A stretch of 19,873 nucleotides of DNA from Candidatus Nomurabacteria bacterium (GCA_943356395.1 CALRFC010000005.1:1-19873); one strand, 5' to 3'; shown: positions 1 through 6,319, counted from the first letter of the stretch. Notes: generated by a model not told the origin, from the sequence alone. Made by a program: numbers and translations.

Positions 1-361
1 CGTGGCGGAACATCGGCCCGTATTGATAGCAAAGTACCGGCTGGGGCTCGCTCTGCATGCCGTGTTCGATGTATGCGCGCATGAGCGGGGCCGTGTGCTC
101 GGGCTTGAGCGCGAGGCGATCGCCGCCTTTCGTGCGGAGCGTGTACATTTCCTTGTCGACGATATCCGTGCCTTCGCCCACGCCGGATGTGAAAATCTCT
201 TCGTGCTCCAAGATCGGCGTGTCGATCGGCTTGAAGCCGTAATACATCGCGACTTCCTGCGCCTTCTCGAAGAATCCTTGGAAGAGATAATACTCTTCAT
301 CGCGGATGTCGCGCATGCCTTTCGGCGCCGCCAATTCTTTTTTTGAAGTATTTTTGTTCAT
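1..361 (-). CDS. hisS: Histidyl-tRNA synthetase, N-terminal part (cut by window edge)
   Basis: Charges tRNA-His with histidine in the cytoplasm. I translated the reverse strand from ATG at 361 to the left edge: about 120 residues with no stop, so only the 5' third is present. It starts MNKNTSKKELAAPKGMRDI, and the KGMRDI segment is the usual class II HisRS start. Further on come GGDRLALKPEHTAP (motif 1 region, about residues 78-91) and YGPMFRH (start of motif 2, about 114-120). A possible promoter, TTAGCA-17-TATAAA (plus 366-394), would start the mRNA at or next to the ATG, so it may be leaderless. Its -35 lies in a GATGCTAAT piece next to a palindromic element. lepB is upstream on the same strand. 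Confidence 0.93.
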   Translation of the reverse strand, partial: MNKNTSKKELAAPKGMRDIRDEEYYLFQGFFEKAQEVAMYYGFKPIDTPILEHEEIFTSGVGEGTDIVDKEMYTLRTKGGDRLALKPEHTAPLMRAYIEHGMQSEPQPVLCYQYGPMFRH

Positions 362-365
362 AATT

Positions 366-394
366 TTTATAGTGAGCGATCGCCCCGATGCTAA
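366..394 (-). promoter_or_regulatory. Candidate hisS promoter, leaderless spacing
   Basis: On the minus strand, TTAGCA (389-394) and TATAAA (366-371) are separated by 17 bp. The -10 ends 5 bases before the hisS ATG, so transcription would begin at or just inside the start codon. The -35 matches consensus at four of six positions. Confidence 0.4.
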
Positions 395-412
395 TATCTA
401 TGGATGTACCAC

Positions 413-498
413 GATGCAAATATACCAATGAAATACTAATTATACGAATAGGATTCGAATTCCATTGGTATCATTAGTAAGATTCGTATATTTGCATC
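413..498. repeat. Palindromic GATGC element, copy 1
   Basis: An 86-bp imperfect inverted repeat between lepB and hisS. It begins GATGCAAATATAC, ends with the complement, and has GAATTC (457-462) near its centre. Inside the arms the boxes CCAAT and CGAAT occur in opposite order on the two sides. A related copy in inverted orientation lies at 19638-19718. An extra GATGCTAAT piece sits just outside at 387-395. There is no coding potential. Confidence 0.8.
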
Positions 499-510
499 TG
501 TGTATTTTAT

Positions 511-1110
511 TTAATAATGATGCTCTCCCGGCACGATATCGATGTCGGAAAACGGGAAAAGCCGGAGGAAGGCGCGGCCGGTGATATTTTTTCTCGGCAA
601 GACGCCCCACGCGCGCGAGTCTGACGAAGCCGGACGATTGTCTCCCAAAACGAAATATGAATCCGCGTCGAGTTTTTTATCCATGTGTCCGTATCCCGTT
701 GGCATATGTGTCACGAAATCTTCGGAAAGTGCGAATCCGTCGGGATGTTCTACATTCTTTATCGTGACGCCTGAGGAATTTATTATGACGGTCTCATTCG
801 GAAGTCCGATAATGCGCTTGATAAAGAATTTCGTCGTGTCTTTCGGGTAGCGGAAAATGACAACATCGCCACGGTGCGGCTCATGCAAGAAATACGAGAG
901 CTTATCGACGATCAGATAATCGTGGTCGTGAAAATTCGGCAGCATCGACGCGCCGGAAACGATGAACGGCTGGGCGACGAAGATACGAAAAGGAACGACG
1001 ATGATGATCGCGATAGCGATGAAGCGCAAAATGTCTTTCCAGCTTTCCGGTTTTTTTTCTTCGACGGATTTTTCCGGAACGCCGATCGGTTCTTGATTTT
1101 CATTTTCCAT
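511..1110 (-). CDS. lepB: Signal peptidase I
   Basis: Membrane serine protease that cuts signal peptides from exported proteins. It has 199 residues, with a charged cytoplasmic start, one membrane helix at about 28-47, then the S26 family boxes. SGASM holds the catalytic Ser55, FFIKRI holds the general base Lys98, and GDNRPASSDSR (about 156-166) is the conserved C-terminal box. The short length and single helix resemble Gram-positive and CPR SipS-type enzymes rather than the two-helix E. coli form. The likely -10, TAGAAT, ends 7 bases before the ATG and there is no ribosome binding site, so the message may be leaderless. Substrates in this window would include the pilin-like proteins at 11904-13079, which carry signal peptides. 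Confidence 0.95.
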   Translation of the reverse strand: MENENQEPIGVPEKSVEEKKPESWKDILRFIAIAIIIVVPFRIFVAQPFIVSGASMLPNFHDHDYLIVDKLSYFLHEPHRGDVVIFRYPKDTTKFFIKRIIGLPNETVIINSSGVTIKNVEHPDGFALSEDFVTHMPTGYGHMDKKLDADSYFVLGDNRPASSDSRAWGVLPRKNITGRAFLRLFPFSDIDIVPGEHHY

Positions 1111-1117
1111 TCGATTG

Positions 1118-1123
1118 ATTCTA
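1118..1123 (-). promoter_or_regulatory. Candidate lepB -10 box
   Basis: TAGAAT on the minus strand, 7 bases before the lepB ATG, with TTGTTG 18 bp (or TTGTCA 15 bp) upstream. The predicted start of transcription falls on the start codon. Confidence 0.35.
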
Positions 1124-1153
1124 ACACGCCGAATCTATTGACAACAAGCGGGA

Positions 1154-1312
1154 TAGTAGTTGGTAGCTAGTAGCTTGTAGCTCGGGCGATAAAAATTTTG
1201 ACACAGATGGTGTGAAAAAGTCATCGGAAAAATATTTTGATAAAAATGAACGCGGGAGTATACTCTCCATGTATTTTCTTTAGCTACCTGCTACTAATCC
1301 TCAGCTACTATT
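1154..1312. repeat. Heptad arms of the TAGC type around the pth promoter
   Basis: Left arm: four 7-bp units (tagtagt, tggtagc, tagtagc, ttgtagc) at 1154-1181. Right arm: tagctac, ctgctac, taatcct, cagctac at 1281-1308, running up to the pth ATG. The right arm is roughly the reverse complement of the left. The pth promoter lies between them. Confidence 0.65.
1237..1264 (+). promoter_or_regulatory. pth promoter
   Basis: TTGATA (1237-1242), 16 bp, TATACT (1259-1264). A good sigma-70 type promoter that would start near 1271, about 42 bases before the pth ATG. Confidence 0.65.
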
Positions 1313-1900
1313 ATGTACACGATCATCGGTCTCGGCAATCCGGGCGACGAATATAAAAAGACACGGCACAATGCCGGCAGGATCGCGCTCGAATCGATCG
1401 CCAAGAAGCGCGATTTTTCGGAGTGGAAGAAAGACTTGAAGCTGAAAGCGCTCGTTGCGACGGGCATGCTCGGCAAGAAAAAAGTCTCATTTATTTTGCC
1501 GGAGACTTTCATGAACAATTCGGGGATTAGCGTGAAGCCGCTCGTGAAGTCGAAAAAAGACTTAACGAATATCGTGATTTTGAACGACGACTTGGATATT
1601 CCGCTCGGGAAAATAAAAATTTCTTTCGACAAGAGCGCCGGCGGTCACAACGGCGTGGCATCAATCGTGAAGGCGGTGAAGTCGCAGGAATTCACCCGCG
1701 TGCGGATCGGCGTTTCTCCTTCGACCGCAAAAGGCGCGGTCCGCCGGCCGGACAGTGAAAAGCTCGGCGCGTTTCTCGTCGAAAAAGATTTGCGCGAGAA
1801 TGAATACGCCGAACTGAAGAAGGCGATCAAAAAAATCGACGAAGCGCTTGTTGTCTTGGTAAATGACGGGAGAGGGAAGGCGATGAGCGAATTCAATTAG
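1313..1900 (+). CDS. pth: Peptidyl-tRNA hydrolase
   Basis: Releases peptides from tRNAs that drop off the ribosome. At 195 residues it is the usual length. Family motifs occur in order: GLGNPGDEY (residues 6-14, with Asn9), TRHNAG (17-22, catalytic His19), PETFMNNSG (about 62-70), DDLDIPLGKI (about 93-102, with the conserved Asp), SAGGHNG (about 108-114) and the RVRIG strand. The ATG at 1313 directly follows a repeat arm and has no Shine-Dalgarno sequence. The TAG stop is itself the start of the next heptad array. rlmB follows on the same strand after 113 bp. Confidence 0.97.
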   Translation: MYTIIGLGNPGDEYKKTRHNAGRIALESIAKKRDFSEWKKDLKLKALVATGMLGKKKVSFILPETFMNNSGISVKPLVKSKKDLTNIVILNDDLDIPLGKIKISFDKSAGGHNGVASIVKAVKSQEFTRVRIGVSPSTAKGAVRRPDSEKLGAFLVEKDLRENEYAELKKAIKKIDEALVVLVNDGRGKAMSEFN

Positions 1901-1975
1901 CTTTCAGCTGCCAGCTGTTTGCTTCTAGCTTTTGAATTTCAGAAGCTAGAAGCAGGAAGCAGAAAGCAGGAAGCA
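1898..1975. repeat. Heptad inverted array between pth and rlmB
   Basis: Left arm in 7-bp steps from the pth stop codon: tagcttt, cagctgc, cagctgt, ttgcttc, tagcttt (1898-1932). Right arm: agaagct, agaagca, ggaagca, gaaagca, ggaagca (1941-1975). The arms are near reverse complements and can fold into a long hairpin. Confidence 0.75.
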
Positions 1976-2013
1976 CCAGAATTGAAATTAAATATATTTA
2001 GTAAATAAAATTT

Positions 2014-2763
2014 ATGAATGGAAAATTATACATCTTCGGCAGGCATCCCGTTCTCGAGATGCTTCAAAGCGAGCCCGAGCGGATCGTGAAAATTTTTATG
2101 AAAGATTCGCTCTCGAAAGCTGTTTCGGAAGAAGTCGCTTTGCTCGCCAAGCGAAAAAATATCCCGATCGAGAAGACCGACGAGAGATCTCTCGCGGAAT
2201 TTTCTCAAGGCGGCAATCATCAGGGGCTCGTTGCGCTCATATCGGAGGCGAAGGCGCTCGATCTTTCTTCGTGGCTCATTTCCGTGAAAGACATTTCAAA
2301 TCCGTGCGTCGTCGTCTTGGACGAATTGGAAGATACGCACAATGTCGGCGCGATAATCCGCACGGCGGCGGGTTTGGGCGCGCACGGAATAATTTTCGGC
2401 AAGCACCGCCAAGCGCCGATAACGGGAACGGTCTACAAGACTTCCGCCGGCACGGTCGGCAAAATCCCGCTCATTTCCGTTTCGAACATAAACGATGCCA
2501 TCCGCAAGCTCAAAGAAAATAAATTCTGGGCATACGGGCTCGACGGCGCGGCAGAGAAAACCATCTGGCAGGAAAAATTCGACGCGCCGACATGCTTCAT
2601 CGTTGGCGCCGAAGGGAGCGGCATGCGCGCGGAAACGAAAAAGCTCTGTGATGTCCTTTTGAAAATCCCGATGGAGCGCGGCGTGGAATCGCTGAACGCT
2701 TCCGTCTCTGCGGCGTTAGCAATCGGGGAGTGGAAGAGATGGAACATAGAACATAGACCATAA
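2014..2763 (+). CDS. rlmB: TrmH/SpoU-family 2'-O-ribose rRNA methyltransferase, RlmB-like
   Basis: A SPOUT-class methyltransferase that uses SAM to methylate a ribose 2'-OH. RlmB modifies G2251 in the peptidyl-transferase region of 23S rRNA. It has 249 residues. An L30e-like substrate-binding domain (about 1-85, starting YIFGRHPVLEML) comes before the knotted catalytic domain, which has motif 1 DELEDTHNVGAIIRTA (about 102-117), motif 2 IVGAEGSGM (about 195-203) and motif 3 IPMERGVESLNASVSAA (about 217-233). The family is clear; the exact target base is inferred. The last residues, WNIEHRP and the TAA stop, are encoded inside a 7-bp repeat array, so the C-terminus has been rewritten by the repeat. 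Confidence 0.92.
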   Translation: MNGKLYIFGRHPVLEMLQSEPERIVKIFMKDSLSKAVSEEVALLAKRKNIPIEKTDERSLAEFSQGGNHQGLVALISEAKALDLSSWLISVKDISNPCVVVLDELEDTHNVGAIIRTAAGLGAHGIIFGKHRQAPITGTVYKTSAGTVGKIPLISVSNINDAIRKLKENKFWAYGLDGAAEKTIWQEKFDAPTCFIVGAEGSGMRAETKKLCDVLLKIPMERGVESLNASVSAALAIGEWKRWNIEHRP

Positions 2764-2804
2764 AACATGGAACATGGATCATAAAACATGGAACATAGAT
2801 CATA
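2742..2804. repeat. GAACATA heptad array, left arm
   Basis: Nine 7-bp units: gaacata, gaacata, gaccata, aaacatg, gaacatg, gatcata, aaacatg, gaacata, gatcata. The first three units encode the C-terminus and stop of rlmB. Positions 2747-2764 are an 18-bp perfect inverted match to 2856-2873, across the terminator. Confidence 0.85.
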
Positions 2805-2810
2805 AATACA

Positions 2811-2843
2811 AAAAAGGTGCGCCGCTCTGCGGCGCACCTTTTT
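2811..2843. terminator. Bidirectional terminator between rlmB and rpsA
   Basis: Stem GGTGCGCCGC (2816-2825), loop TCT, stem GCGGCGCACC (2829-2838), with AAAAA before and TTTTT after. Both strands therefore have a GC stem plus T-tract, as suits convergent genes. Confidence 0.93.
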
Positions 2844-2877
2844 CATGATTCATGGTTTATGGTCTATGTTCTATTAT
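2843..2877. repeat. Right arm of the rlmB/rpsA heptad array
   Basis: Units tcatgat, tcatggt, ttatggt, ctatgtt, ctattat, the reverse complement of the units on the rlmB side. The rpsA stop codon (2874-2876) lies within the last unit. Confidence 0.75.
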
Positions 2878-3983
2878 TTCTTCTCCTCCAAGTAGGTCAG
2901 CGTCATTCTCTGGTCTTTCGGCTCAAAGAGCGTGATCTGGAACGGATAGGTCTTGCCGAGTTCGAGCTTCTCGCGGAGCTTGGATTCGGAGCCGAAGGTC
3001 GAATTGTGGACGAGCCCCGCCACGCCTTCTTTGATCGAGACGAGTGCGCCATGCTTGTTGTACTTGATGACGACGCCCTTCACGATGTCGCCCTTCTTCA
3101 GTTTGCCGTCGAATTCTTTCCACGGATTCTCCTTGAGCGCTTTTATCGAGAACGAAATCTTTCCGTCTTTGATCTCGATTATCTTCGCGCGGATCGGCAT
3201 GCCGACTTTGAACATCGAGCGCAGGTCTTCCACGAGTCCCCAGTCGATTTCGGAAATGTGCACGAGTCCTTCGAGTCCTTCTTCGACTTTCAAGAACACG
3301 CCGAAGTCGACGATGCCGGCGACCGTCGTGTCGAGCTCATCGCCCACGGCATACTTGGAAATGATTTCGTTGCGCTCTTCCGGATTATTGTCTTTTTCGG
3401 AAAAGATGAGCTTGCCTTCTTTCGGATTCGCCGAAATCATGATGACGGAAAGCTTCTTGCCGAGAATCTTTTTCAGTTCTTTCAAAATCTTGTCCTTGTC
3501 GGAATCCTCAACGCGCGGATAGTGTTCGGCCTTGAGCTGGGAAGCGGGGAGGAAGCCCGGAATGCCCTGCCATTCGAGGATGAGTCCGCCCTTGTTGGCT
3601 TCCTTGACCGGAAGCTCGAAAATTTTCTTCTCGCGGATCGCATCTTCGGCTTCGTTCCAAAGGAGCGCCTGCTTGGCTTCCTTGAGCGAGAGCTCGATGT
3701 AGCCGTTGTCATTTTCCGCTTCCACCACTTTCGCCTTGATCGTGTCGCCAAGATTGATCTTCTTGATGAGATCGCGCGCATTCATGAATTCGCGGCCGTA
3801 AATCACGCCCGTGCCGAACGGCGCAAGATCGACATACACCGCCGATTTTTCGATGGCGATGACCGGACCTTCGACGAGCGTTTCAGCTTCCGGTTTCGGC
3901 AGACTCGTCGAGAGAAAGTGATTTTCTTTCTCGTCGATCACGACCGGCACTGTTTCTTTTTCTTTCTTTGTTTTGGTAGGCAT
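2874..3983 (-). CDS. rpsA: Small-subunit ribosomal protein S1, four-repeat form
   Basis: RNA-binding protein of the 30S subunit that helps place and unwind mRNA. It has 369 residues with four S1/OB repeats: about 31-105, 115-200 (the most divergent), 212-285 (typical DFGVFLKVEEGLEGLVHISEI) and 293-365 (KHGALVSIKEGVAGLVHNS). The first 30 residues are a charged tail. E. coli S1 has six repeats; four is common in Gram-positive bacteria and CPR. The gene is monocistronic and convergent with rlmB. The start at 3983 has an AT-rich leader without a Shine-Dalgarno sequence; a long repeat block lies directly upstream. In a genome with few Shine-Dalgarno sites, S1 may carry much of the mRNA selection, but that is inference. 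Confidence 0.9.
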   Translation of the reverse strand: MPTKTKKEKETVPVVIDEKENHFLSTSLPKPEAETLVEGPVIAIEKSAVYVDLAPFGTGVIYGREFMNARDLIKKINLGDTIKAKVVEAENDNGYIELSLKEAKQALLWNEAEDAIREKKIFELPVKEANKGGLILEWQGIPGFLPASQLKAEHYPRVEDSDKDKILKELKKILGKKLSVIMISANPKEGKLIFSEKDNNPEERNEIISKYAVGDELDTTVAGIVDFGVFLKVEEGLEGLVHISEIDWGLVEDLRSMFKVGMPIRAKIIEIKDGKISFSIKALKENPWKEFDGKLKKGDIVKGVVIKYNKHGALVSIKEGVAGLVHNSTFGSESKLREKLELGKTYPFQITLFEPKDQRMTLTYLEEKK

Positions 3984-4004
3984 AATTAAATTAGGTTTTA
4001 TGAC

Positions 4005-4150
4005 ATACGAATCTACGAATAAAACGAATCTGCCCGCCCGACTGAACGAAAATATTTCAGTCGTTCGGGCGGGAGAATGGCTACGAATAATTCACATTCG
4101 TATTATTCGTAGCCATTCGTTGGCGTCTGTACTTATTCGTAGATTCGTAT
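4005..4150. repeat. MITE-like nested inverted repeat
   Basis: A 146-bp element with 18-bp perfect terminal inverted repeats, ATACGAATCTACGAATAA at 4005-4022 and its complement at 4133-4150. Inside is a second perfect 15-bp hairpin (arms 4077-4091 and 4102-4116) built from the same TACGAATAA words, and a GC-rich 41-bp palindrome (4033-4073). It encodes no transposase and has no convincing ORF. It lies immediately upstream of rpsA. Confidence 0.8.
4033..4073. repeat. 41-bp CCCGCCCG palindrome, copy 1
   Basis: Begins CCCGCCCGACTGAACG and ends CGTTCGGGCGGG. It is nearly the reverse complement of the 41-bp element at 5829-5869. It is very GC-rich inside AT-rich surroundings. Confidence 0.85.
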
Positions 4151-4160
4151 CGTGTAAACA

Positions 4161-4180
4161 AAAAATCCGCACGCAGCGGA
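4161..4180 (-). terminator. Small minus-strand hairpin terminator
   Basis: Read on the minus strand: TCCGC, loop TGCGT, GCGGA, then TTTTT. It faces away from the Nudix gene. The interval 4181-4292 has no believable gene, but holds a GCTAATG/CATTAGC hairpin (4250-4269) and a CCCTCGAGGG palindrome. A short untranslated transcript could end here, or this is the tail of Nudix read-through. Confidence 0.45.
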
Positions 4181-4294
4181 AAAATCCTTTTGTTCGAGCG
4201 CGGGTTTCGAAGGCTGTCTCTCCCTCGAGGGTTATTCCGCACCGTCACTGCTAATGGGGATACATTAGCATAAGACACAAAATCATGCAAACAA

Positions 4295-4321
4295 AAATCC
4301 CTCCGGTAACGCAAGGGATTT
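4295..4321 (-). terminator. Nudix gene terminator overlapping its stop codon
   Basis: On the minus strand AAATCCCT (4314-4321) pairs with AGGGATTT (4295-4302), followed by a T-rich run. The stem includes the first base of the TGA stop. Confidence 0.7.
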
Positions 4322-4869
4322 CAAATGACCAAATCTTCGAGAGAACACGGCAGGATCTCGTGGCCGAGGACTGTTTTCGAATCTTCGGAAAAGCGTACCC
4401 ATCCTTTGACCGGAGTTCCGGCAAGGATTTGCGGGACAAAAAGTTCGTCGCCAGGTTTCATTTCATGCTTCGTTTCTCCGGAAAACAATGTATCGATGGG
4501 GAAGGGTTTCGGATCATCCATTTCATCCGTTTTTTCCGCAACGCCCGTCCACCTGAATGTCCGATAACAGAGCACGCGGAATGTCGGGTTCCCGAACGGA
4601 CGATTTTCGCCTTTGTAGAAATCGATCAGCGCCACGCGCTCCAGATCATTTTTGTCGATGATGATTCCGCGAGTCTTGTCTTTCGCTCCGCCGGACTCGT
4701 CTTGCGTTTCTCGGCACACGCATGTGTCGGCGTCTTCGCCGTCTTCGATTTTCCCGCCATAGCCGAATCGATAGCCCACACCCGGCCCACGCGTCTGTGT
4801 AGCCAAAATGACCGCATTCGCGCCTTTGTCAATGGGGTAAATAAGTGTTGCAAGTTTTGTCGGTTCCAT
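4321..4869 (-). CDS. Nudix hydrolase, MTH1/MutT-like
   Basis: Probable nucleoside-triphosphate pyrophosphohydrolase of the kind that removes oxidised nucleotides. It has 182 residues from ATG 4869. The Nudix box is GGKIEDGEDADTCVCRE followed by TQDESGG, fitting GX5EX7RE..EXG except that the usual EE is DE. The order of segments after the box (VALIDFYKG, then FRVLCYRTFRW, then DEMDDPKPFPI, then GWVRF) resembles human MTH1. An earlier in-frame GTG at 4902 was rejected because it lies inside a TTGGCA-17-TACACT promoter, which places the transcript start after it. Substrate preference is inferred from similarity only. The gene is divergent from the neighbour at 5175. Confidence 0.85.
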   Translation of the reverse strand: MEPTKLATLIYPIDKGANAVILATQTRGPGVGYRFGYGGKIEDGEDADTCVCRETQDESGGAKDKTRGIIIDKNDLERVALIDFYKGENRPFGNPTFRVLCYRTFRWTGVAEKTDEMDDPKPFPIDTLFSGETKHEMKPGDELFVPQILAGTPVKGWVRFSEDSKTVLGHEILPCSLEDLVI

Positions 4870-4883
4870 AGGTCTTTTTTCGA

Positions 4884-4912
4884 AGTGTACAGATAAAATC
4901 ACTTTTTGCCAA
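4884..4912 (-). promoter_or_regulatory. Nudix gene promoter
   Basis: TTGGCA (4907-4912 complement), 17 bp, TACACT (4884-4889 complement). The expected start near 4877 leaves a leader of about 8 bases, and this decides the start at 4869. Confidence 0.7.
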
Positions 4913-4933
4913 CTTTCTTTTCAGCCACTTTTT

Positions 4934-4942
4934 TGCTATACT
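4934..4942 (+). promoter_or_regulatory. Extended -10 promoter, plus strand
   Basis: TGCTATACT, an extended -10 (TGN-TATACT) 22 bp from the divergent Nudix promoter. It would transcribe a long leader through a heptad array towards the gene at 5175. Confidence 0.5.
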
Positions 4943-4949
4943 GAAAGCA

Positions 4950-5040
4950 GTGAGAAGGCAAAAGTGCAAAAGGAATAGCGAAAATTCAAATCCAATATCC
5001 CTGTTCGCTTCTCGCTTTTTACTATTCACTTACTCTCATG
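4950..5040. repeat. Heptad array in the Nudix/MBL gap
   Basis: 7-bp steps: gtgagaa, ggcaaaa, gtgcaaa, aggaata, gcgaaaa, and on the far side cgcttct, cgctttt, tactatt, cacttac. The second half resembles the reverse complement of the first (AGCGAA and AGTGAATAG words). It is more degenerate than the other arrays. Confidence 0.5.
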
Positions 5041-5046
5041 ATTCCC

Positions 5047-5171
5047 GTAGTAGAAAATGGCATCGCCCTTAGGCATTGTGGAGAAAGTGTTAATGTGTCT
5101 TTTTAATATATTTATCTTACTATTTATTAAACGAGAGATGGCGATAAACCAATAATGCCATTTTTCACTAC
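5047..5171. repeat. Inverted repeat ending at the MBL gene start
   Basis: GTAGTAGAAAATGGCAT (5047-5063) pairs with 5155-5171 at 16 of 17 positions, with an AT-rich 91-bp spacer. The right arm stops 3 bases before the ATG at 5175. No other gene is visible in the interval 4870-5174. Confidence 0.6.
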
Positions 5172-5174
5172 AGG

Positions 5175-5816
5175 ATGATCATCACCTATTTTGGTAAACA
5201 ATTTTTCAAGATTCAGCAAGGAAATTTTGTCGTGGCATTCAATCCAATTAGCAAGGATTCGAAGTGGAAGGGAAAGATCGCGCGCTTCGGCTCGGATGTG
5301 GCGCTCTCCACGACCAACCATCCCGATTTCAATGGTATCGAAACTGTCACTTACGGAGAAAATATTCCGCTCTCTATCACCGGCCCCGGAGATTATGAAG
5401 TCAGAGATATTTTTGTTAAAGGAGTTTCCTCAAAAGTAGAGATTGATGGTGATCAATATTTTAATACAATTTATAAATTAGCAATCGACGGCATTAATAT
5501 TTGTTTTCTTGGAGCACTCTCTGGTGACATTCCCGCAGAATCTCGCGAAGCAATTATGAATCCCGATGTACTCTTCATCCCAATTGGAGGGAAAGGAGTT
5601 TTGACGCCATCTCAAGCATATAAACTCGCAACATCACTTGAGCCTATGATCATTATTCCTATGGACTATGGAGATGATCGAGACTCAAACGCGCTCAAAG
5701 TTTTCCTCAAAGAAGCCGATCAGGAAAAATTGGAAGCGCTCGACAAGCTCACGCTCAAGCGCAAAGACTTGGACGGCAAAGAGGGAGATGTTGTTGTTCT
5801 TGGGGAACAAAATTAA
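5175..5816 (+). CDS. Metallo-beta-lactamase-fold protein (COG2220/UlaG-like) with degenerate metal site
   Basis: 213 residues with the layout of the UlaG-like branch: a YFGKQFFKI start, a central strand followed by the metal-motif position (about residues 43-54), then DVLFIPIGGKGVLTPSQA (about 130-147) and MIIIPMDYG (about 158-166). Active relatives have THxHxDH and a later MHYG. Here they read TTNHPDFNG and MDYG, so most zinc ligands are gone. The protein may be non-catalytic, or use another site. Codons in the middle (about 5400-5690) are AT-richer than at either end, suggesting a mosaic or a less optimised gene. It has no obvious partner; the next gene downstream is a one-helix membrane protein. 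Confidence 0.75.
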   Translation: MIITYFGKQFFKIQQGNFVVAFNPISKDSKWKGKIARFGSDVALSTTNHPDFNGIETVTYGENIPLSITGPGDYEVRDIFVKGVSSKVEIDGDQYFNTIYKLAIDGINICFLGALSGDIPAESREAIMNPDVLFIPIGGKGVLTPSQAYKLATSLEPMIIIPMDYGDDRDSNALKVFLKEADQEKLEALDKLTLKRKDLDGKEGDVVVLGEQN

Positions 5817-5828
5817 AATTTCAAATCT

Positions 5829-5869
5829 CCCGCCCGAACGACTGAATTATTTTCGTTCAGTCGGGCGGG
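5829..5869. repeat. 41-bp CCCGCCCG palindrome, copy 2
   Basis: Begins CCCGCCCGAACGACTGAA and ends TTCAGTCGGGCGGG. Same length as copy 1 at 4033-4073 but in the opposite orientation. It sits 12 bp after the preceding stop codon and might also act as a terminator-like hairpin. Confidence 0.85.
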
Positions 5870-5870
5870 C

Positions 5871-5954
5871 AAAATTAAAAATGACACGGCAAAATTCAAA
5901 ATTAAAAATGAAAAAAGATAAATTTTCAATTTTGATATTTCAAATTTAAAATCC
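5871..5954. repeat. AT-rich heptad array before the 5956 gene
   Basis: Twelve 7-bp steps built on AAAATTA/AAATTCA words, turning into CAATTTT, GATATTT, CAAATTT in the second half. The array ends 1 base before the ATG at 5956. Confidence 0.65.
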
Positions 5955-5955
5955 T

Positions 5956-6237
5956 ATGCTATCTTCCATACGCCAAAAACCAACGCATGTCCGCGAACGA
6001 TACACGCTCACGATAACGCTCGTCATCATGTTCTTCGTCGTGGTACTCTGGGGATATTCGCTCAAAGACAATTTCAGTGCGGCGCCGAAAGTCGCGGCCG
6101 CAGACTCCGCACCGAGTCCGGCCGGCCTCATCAAGCGGGCGTGGAACGATCTTTCTTCGTCAATCGGCAATTTTACAAGCAGTGTGAAAGGTTCGATGAG
6201 CGCAAGCACTTATGAGAGCACGCAACAAAAACAATAG
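5956..6237 (+). CDS. Small single-helix membrane protein, unknown function
   Basis: 93 residues. Residues 1-17 are basic and polar (SIRQKPTHVRERY), about 18-36 form one hydrophobic helix, and the remainder is a Ser/Ala-rich tail (SSSIGNFTSSVKGSMSAS) with no Cys and no motif I recognise. The basic start suggests an N-in topology with the tail outside. The ATG directly follows a heptad array. The TAG stop is the first unit of the next array, and gyrA starts 82 bp later on the same strand, so the two may be co-transcribed. Codon use matches the neighbours, which favours a real gene. Confidence 0.7.
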   Translation: MLSSIRQKPTHVRERYTLTITLVIMFFVVVLWGYSLKDNFSAAPKVAAADSAPSPAGLIKRAWNDLSSSIGNFTSSVKGSMSASTYESTQQKQ

Positions 6238-6317
6238 CTTCCTGCTTTTTGGTTTTTGCTTCCAGCTTCTCGATTAAAAGCTGAAAGCAAAAAGCAAGCA
6301 GCAAAAAGCACCGACTT
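6235..6317. repeat. Heptad inverted array before gyrA
   Basis: From the TAG stop: tagcttc, ctgcttt, ttggttt, ttgcttc, cagcttc, then tcgatta as the turn, then aaagctg, aaagcaa, aaagcaa, gcagcaa, aaagcac. The arms are near reverse complements. It is the same word family as 1898-1975 and 13820-13968. Confidence 0.75.
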
Positions 6318-6319
6318 TT

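Noticed and set aside
2817..3989. 390-residue plus-strand frame over rpsA
   Set aside because: Composition is the mirror of S1 codons and no motif is present; the S1 repeats on the minus strand are unambiguous.
4081..4314. 77-residue minus-strand frame in the rpsA upstream block
   Set aside because: It reads through an inverted repeat and a terminator hairpin, is Arg/Asn-rich without a motif, and lacks start signals.
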